Under the pieces are notes generated by a model that saw only the letters and a program-made list of their open reading frames with translations, made no database searches and was not told where the DNA came from. From Spirochaetaceae bacterium (GTDB taxonomy: Bacteria > Spirochaetota > Spirochaetia > Treponematales > Breznakiellaceae), in the NCBI GenBank assembly GCA_031290405.1, contig JAITNO010000170.1, positions 1 to 5,646 on the forward strand: a stretch of 5,646 nucleotides of DNA, written 5' to 3'. Position 1 is the first letter of the stretch, and the number at the start of each line of letters is the position of its first letter. This document shows positions 1 to 5,646 of this stretch, piece after piece. A program made the translations under genes and the position numbers.

Positions 1-1056
1 TGGCCCATAGCCGACTCAGGCATGACCGGCACGAGCGCGGGCGATCTGTCCGCCGCGCTGAACTACCTCGACACAGCCGGAGCTGCGGGCCGATACGGCA
101 GCTACACCATCAGGCTGGGCGCCGACCCGAGCCTGCCCGTTTATCCTGGCGCAAAAATCACGCTGGGGGGCATCCCTTCGGCGAACAGCTACGCGGCCAT
201 CAAGCAAACGAGGATCATCATAGAAGGAACGAGCGGAGCAACCGTCATCATGCCGCTGACTGACGCCCTCTGGACGCTGCTTGACAACAACACGGTGAGC
301 AACGGGAGCGGGGTTGCGCAGGAGCTGGTCAAGAGCGCCGCGCCAGGCTCCACCGAATGGGTAGTCCCCTGGGACGACGACTACGAAATCGAACTGAACG
401 GCGCGGCGGGTGGCGGCAACTACGGCGCAGGCGGCAGCGGCGGCGCCATCAAGGGCACGATACATCTTGCGAAAGGCGCCGCGTATACTATCAATGTTGG
501 CGGAGCGGGCATTGCCGCAGTCAGTCCCGCGACCACAGGCGGTTTCAACGGCGGCGGCAACGCCGGCCCAGGCGGCTACGGAGGTAAGGGCGCCGGCGGC
601 GGCGGCGGAGCGACTGATATGAGAGCGCTTGCCGGCGACTGGACCACGAGAATAATCGTTGCCGGCGGCGGCGGCGGCAGCGCAAAGAGGACAGACGGCT
701 CCGGCGGGTATGGCGGCGGAAACGCCGGAAACGGCAATGGCGGAAGCGGGGCGAAGGGGACGACAGGCAACGGCGAGGAGCAAGGCGGCAACGGCGCGAC
801 CACGACAAGCGGAAACGCGAATGGTGTAGGCGGCACGGGAAATGGTCCTAAGTGGACCGGTTACGAACCCGGCGGCGGCGGGGGCGGGGGGTACCGCGGC
901 GCTGCTGGCGGCGGTTCCAGTGCAGGCGGCGGCGGCGGTTCGTCCTGGGCAAACACGGAGGAGGGTATGTTCTTCGATGTAACGCCGGCAGACAACGGCG
1001 CCGGCGCCCACTCCGGCGATGGCAGCGTCAGAATAATCGCCCTCATGCGGCAGTAG
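1..1056 (+). CDS. Glycine-rich protein with ALK/LTK-type glycine-rich domain, 5'-partial
   Basis: The frame is open from the first base (it reads WPIADSG before the Met at 22), and no ribosome-binding site precedes that Met. The gene therefore probably starts upstream, and any signal peptide is out of view. About 351 codons are visible, ending in TAG at 1054-1056. Codons 15-90 have an alternating hydrophobic pattern (AALNYL, then SYTIRLGAD, then RIIIEG) like degenerate beta-helix or leucine-rich surface modules in treponemal proteins. From about codon 121 (VVPWDDDYEIELNGA) to codon 349 it resembles the Gly_rich/ALK_LTK_GRD family. It shows the opening strand YEIELNGAAGGG, the block GGGGGATDMRAL then RIIVAGGGGGS near codon 217, many Gly-rich runs, and the closing strand SGDGSVRII near codon 342. 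Animal members of this fold pack polyglycine helices. The visible part has no cysteine and no membrane segment. An extracellular or surface role is inferred; ligand and function are unknown. A strong terminator follows at 1193-1227. I am confident it is coding and fairly confident of the domain family. Confidence 0.85.
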   Translation, partial: WPIADSGMTGTSAGDLSAALNYLDTAGAAGRYGSYTIRLGADPSLPVYPGAKITLGGIPSANSYAAIKQTRIIIEGTSGATVIMPLTDALWTLLDNNTVSNGSGVAQELVKSAAPGSTEWVVPWDDDYEIELNGAAGGGNYGAGGSGGAIKGTIHLAKGAAYTINVGGAGIAAVSPATTGGFNGGGNAGPGGYGGKGAGGGGGATDMRALAGDWTTRIIVAGGGGGSAKRTDGSGGYGGGNAGNGNGGSGAKGTTGNGEEQGGNGATTTSGNANGVGGTGNGPKWTGYEPGGGGGGGYRGAAGGGSSAGGGGGSSWANTEEGMFFDVTPADNGAGAHSGDGSVRIIALMRQ

Positions 1057-4000
1057 CAGTGGGTGGGGGGGGGCGCGGGGGTCGCGGGGGGGCGGCCCCC
1101 CCCCGCATTCGCGCAAGGGAATGGAGCGTAGCGGAACCGCGCAAAGCCCAAGCCCTCCTCTTCTATTGATTGGTAAAAAAACCGCTGCGAATAAAAAATC
1201 CCCGCTGCAAGCAGCGGGGTATTTTTTGTTCTAGAGGAAATTTATTGTACGTGTGGGGTTTAATACCATGAAGCCTAAGCGTTACGAGAATTTAACCGCA
1301 GCAAGCTGCGGGGTATTAAACCCCACTGTGAATAAAGCAAAAAGCGCGCTTGCGTCAATAAGTATGCATCTTCCGTTTGTGCGGCCTCTTGTGGGCCCGG
1401 GCGAACGGCGGGTCCGCGGGACGTGTGCGCTTGCGGAACTATTATCTTTTTTGGAGGCGTTATGAATAACCTCAATTCTATTCTGCTGGAAGGCAATCTT
1501 GTGCGCGACCCGCTCTTTAAGACTACTGCCAAAGGCACGTCGCTGTGTACTTTCTCCCTGGCTACAAACCGCTATTTCAAACAGGACTCTGGGTTTGAAC
1601 AGGAGGTGAGCTACTTCGACGTTGAAACGTGGTCGAAACTGGCCGACTCGTGCATGGAGCTTGGGCGCAAGGGGAGGGGCGTCCGCGTGGTGGGCAGGCT
1701 TAAACAAGACCGCTGGATGGGCGACGACGGCAAGACCCGTTCAAAGGTTCGCGTGGTCGCCGAACACGTTGAGTTCCGACCGGACTTTAAGTCCGCTGGG
1801 GCCGAGGCCGTCTTCCCGGCTGGGGCCGCCTTCGGGTCAGGCGCCGGGGGACGGAGCGACGGCGAAAAGAAATGGCCTGCCCGGTCGTCTGTCGCCTCAT
1901 TCCCCGAAATGCCGCTGCCGGAGGAGGACGAGTTTCTCGAGGCGGTGGCGTTCTAGCTCGGTCTCTTGTCGGGGGCCGGAAGCCTGAACCCTGCGTTGCT
2001 TCTTATCGGCATCGGGGAAGGGCTTCCGGTTTTCTTCTTTCTTGCATTGGAGGGCTTGTCCGTGTTACACTGATTGCCGGTATGTGGATATACTGAAGGA
2101 CGGACGACGATGAAAGAGTTTACCTACGCGATCAAAGATCCAAACGGGATTCACGCGAGGCCGGCCGGCGAGCTGGTGAAGTTGCTGCACGGCTTTGAAA
2201 GCGCGGTAACTGTTTCCGGCGGCGTGGGCTCGTGCGACGGGAAAAAGCTTATTGCGCTGATGAAGCTCCGCGTTAAATGCGGCGACGCGATTACGGTCAA
2301 GGCGGAGGGGGCCGACGAGGAGGCCGCCGTGGAAGCGGCGCGGGCCTTTGTGGAACACAATCTCTAGGGGGCGGGGGAGAGCATGACGGCGCTTCAGGGG
2401 AAGGGTGTGAGCGCGGGCGTCGCGCGGGGGAAGGTGGTTTTCCTTGAACGCGGCGGCTGCGCGGTTAAAAAGAAACTGGTGAACGATGCGGCAGACGAAG
2501 TTAAGCGCCTGCGCGCGGCGCTCAAGACGGCGGCGGCGCAGCTTGACGCGCTGGAGGCGGAGGCGGAGGCCAAGCTGGGACGGGAACAGGCGCTGCTCTT
2601 CGAGGTTCACCGGATGATGCTGGAAGACGACGACTTCATCGACCCCATCGTCGCCATGATCGAAACCGAGCTGGTGTGCGCCGAATACGCGACCGATGCG
2701 GCAAGCGCGCGGCTTGCCCGGGATTTTACCGAAATGAACGACGAGTATATGAGCGCCCGCGCCGCCGACGTCAAAGACGTGGCGAGGCGGGTCGTCGAAG
2801 TCCTCTCCGGCGGGGGGCGGAGCGACGCCTGCGCCGCCGCCTGCGCCGCCGCCTGCGGCGGCGGCGAGCCCGCGATACTCGCCTCTGACGATTTTTCGCC
2901 GAGCGAGACGGCCCAGCTTGACCGGAGCTTCGTCCTGGCGCTTGCGTCGCAGGCCGGCTCGGCAAACTCGCATACGGCAATTTTTGCCCGCACGATGGGC
3001 ATCCCCGCGGTCATCGGCCTGGGCGAGGCGCTTGCGGCGGGGCTTGCCGGCAAGGAGGCCGTCCTCGACGGGGAAAGCGGCGTCCTCTGCATAGAGCCCG
3101 ACGAAAAAACCTTAGCCGCCTTCTTGCAAAAGAAAAATCTGCTCGCGGAGGAAACGGCGCGTCTGGAACGATTCCGCGGCAAGGAAACGCGGACGCGGGA
3201 CGGCAGAAGGATCAGGCTGTACGCGAACATAGGCTCCGTCGCCGACGTCGACGCCGCGCTTTCGGGGGACGCCGAGGGGATAGGGCTTTTCCGAAGCGAA
3301 TTCCTCTACCTGGGCCGCGAAGACTTTCCCGACGAAGACGTTCAGTATGAAAGTTATAAAAGCGCCGCCTGCAAGATGAACGGCAAACCGGTCGTCATCC
3401 GCACGCTGGACATCGGCGCCGACAAACAGGCCGCCTACTTCAAGCTGCCCCACGAGGAAAACCCCGCGCTCGGCATGAGGGCCATCCGCATCTGCCTGAC
3501 CAACAAGGCCCTCTTTAAGACGCAGCTTCGCGCCATCTACCGCGCCTCCGCGCACGGCAACGTCGCCATCATGTTCCCCATGATCGCAAGCGCCTCCGAA
3601 CTCCGGCAGGCAAAAGCCGTCGCCGCCGAGGTGCGAAGACAGCTGGAGGCCGAGAAAACCGCCTTCAATCCAAAAACGCCCATCGGCATCATGGTCGAGA
3701 CCCCCGCCTCGGCAATCATCAGCGACGTACTCGCCAAAGAAGCCGACTTCTTCAGCATCGGCTCCAACGACCTTACCCAGTACACCCTCGCCGTCGACCG
3801 CCAGAACGAATCCGTCAACCAATTCTGCGACACCCACCACGAAGCCCTCCTCCGCCTCATCAAGACGACCGTCGACAACGGCCACAGAGAAGGAATCCCG
3901 GTAGGCCTCTGCGGGACGCTCGGCGCCGACCTCACCCTCACTCAAGTCCTCGTCGACATGGGCCTGGACGAACTCTCCGTCGAACCCAGCCTCATCCTCA

Positions 4001-5646
4001 AGCTGAGGAGCAGGATAGCCGAGGGCTGAGGGATGAGCGGCGGCACGGCGGAACAGCTGTTTTCCAGGCCCCCGTTCCACCGGTTTAGGGAGTTCATCGA
4101 CCCGGCGAAGAGCCGTTTCCAGACGCTGAACGCCCTCTTGAACGAGTTGGGCTTGCCCTATTCCGTCGTACAATTGGGAGCCAACCGGCATTTTTTCATC
4201 TCCCCGCCGTCGAAAGAAAAGCCCGCCGTCGTACTCGCCGCGCACTACGACGCCGTTCCAGGCAGCCCCGGCGCGAACGACAACGCGTCGGGGGTCTTCC
4301 TGCTCGCCGCCGCCGCCCTGGAATTGCATAAAACGCCCGGTCCGTCCTGGCTCATCGTCTTTACCGACAAAGAAGAATTATCGGAAGACGAAGGCCTGCG
4401 CTCCCAGGGCTCCTATGCGCTGGCCCGCGCCCTAAAGAACACCGACCTATCCGGCGCCGATTTTTTCGTGTTCGACGCCTGCGGGCGGGGCGACGCCCTC
4501 GTCGTCTCCACCGCCGCCGACCACCTCTTGAAGACCGAAACCGGCTGGAGCGCCGCCGACATACAAAAGAAACTAAAAAGCCTCCGCCGCACCGCCCTCG
4601 ACGCCGCGGAACGCGTGTTCGGCCCCAAGCGCCTCCTGCTGCCAACACCCTTTTCGGACGACGCCGGCTTCCTCCGCGCCGGGCTCGCCGCCCAGACCAT
4701 CACCGTCCTGCCCGAAGGGGAAGCCGCGCGCGTCGCCCAGCTTTCCAGGTCAAATCCCGATTACGCGCGTTCCCTCATCAGCCGCACATACCGCGCCGGC
4801 ATCGAGGTCGACCACATCCCCCCCACCTGGCGCCTCATAAACGGCCCCGCAGACTCCATCGAGAGCCTCACCCCCGAAACCTTCCCCAAAATCATCCAAT
4901 TCGCCGCCGCCCTCGCCTCAAGAACGCGCTAAGAGGTGAGGCCGCCCCCCAGCCGCCGCCGCCACTCCGACCCCCCCCCCGCGTGAGGCTCGTCCTCAGC
5001 CTCCTCGCCCATAAAAAAAGCCCCCGGGCTCTCCCCAGGGGCTTTCACTCTAAAGCCTTTCCTTCATGCTTTCTCGTAAGACAAGCCCCCCGGCTTATTG
5101 ACAGGGGCCCTCACTCCAAAAGCCGCTCTTCAGTGCGGCGTCACCATTCCCTCGCCTTAAATGACGGGGGCGTTTCGGCTATCGTGACCGAGTCTCCGCT
5201 CCAGACCACTGCATACAGCCCTTTCTTTTGCGCGTAGGCGATCACATTCTCTGGCGATATGCCGCCCGCCACGGCTCCCACCAGCGTCCGTTTGTCGCCG
5301 TGGTCGTCCATGTTCTTTCGTACCTTTGTTATCCGCTCCACATGATCGTTCACGTCTTCCGTCGACAACTTTGTTTTAACTTCCACGGCCATTGCGTATT
5401 GGCCGTTTTCAAGGAAAACATCCACAGCCGCGACTTTCTGCCCGTTTTCACGAAAAACTCTTTCCCTACAGCCCTGGGTAAAGGCAAACCCCAGGGCGGC
5501 AAACTTATCCCACAGCCGCGCGGAATACATCGCCTCCGTCAGTTTCCCCTGAGTCCGATATATCCCGCCAACGGTCTTGGCCAGTCTGTCCAGCCTCTCG
5601 TCAGTCTTCTTCGTCTGCTCGACCATCTCCTTAAACTTCTTGTCCG

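Overview
The window is high-GC bacterial DNA, most plausibly from a spirochaete of the Treponema group, perhaps a gut-associated one. This is an inference. It rests on a glycine-rich surface-type protein with a degenerate beta-helix-like N-terminus, an SSB with a divergent acidic tail ending in AVAF, homopolymeric G/C tracts between genes, and a coiled-coil PD-(D/E)XK-like protein of a kind I associate with these genomes. The HPr and Enzyme I look more like Clostridia-type proteins, so a Firmicutes origin for that operon, or for the whole contig, cannot be excluded from sequence reading alone.

Layout, left to right. (1) Positions 1-1056 hold the 3' part of a gene for a very glycine-rich protein with an ALK/LTK-type glycine-rich domain. 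(2) Positions 1057-1461 are about 400 bases without a credible gene. They contain a G-run tract with quadruplex potential (1061-1104), about 70 bases with only minor short palindromes, a strong terminator hairpin (1193-1227), a nested palindromic element whose core is nearly identical to the terminator core (1253-1326), and a GC-rich leader. I see no convincing promoter for ssb there. (3) Positions 1462-1956 encode single-stranded DNA-binding protein, followed by a long-loop terminator (1976-2040). (4) A probable promoter (2042-2071) precedes a tight three-gene operon: HPr (2110-2367), PTS Enzyme I (2383-4029) and an M28-type metallopeptidase-like protein (4033-4932), with gaps of 15 and 3 bases. 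(5) Positions 4933-5140 are a convergent intergenic region with a C10 tract, an imperfectly duplicated hairpin unit and terminators facing the minus strand. (6) Positions 5141-5646 (minus) hold the C-terminal part of a coiled-coil PD-(D/E)XK nuclease-like protein that runs off the window.

How the genes fit together. Enzyme I takes phosphate from PEP onto its active-site His and passes it to His15 of HPr. The catalytic residues of both proteins are intact. No sugar permease (EII) gene lies here, so this is a general PTS module, either serving EIIs elsewhere or acting in regulation. HPr has Lys where the HPr-kinase target Ser46 would be, so control by Ser phosphorylation is unlikely for this copy. 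The M28-like gene is probably translationally coupled to ptsI, but its functional link to the PTS is unknown, and its usual last metal-ligand His appears to be Asn. No complete novel defence or mobile system is visible. The most unusual items are the glycine-rich protein, the covarying palindrome pair before ssb, and the HPr/M28 sequence deviations.
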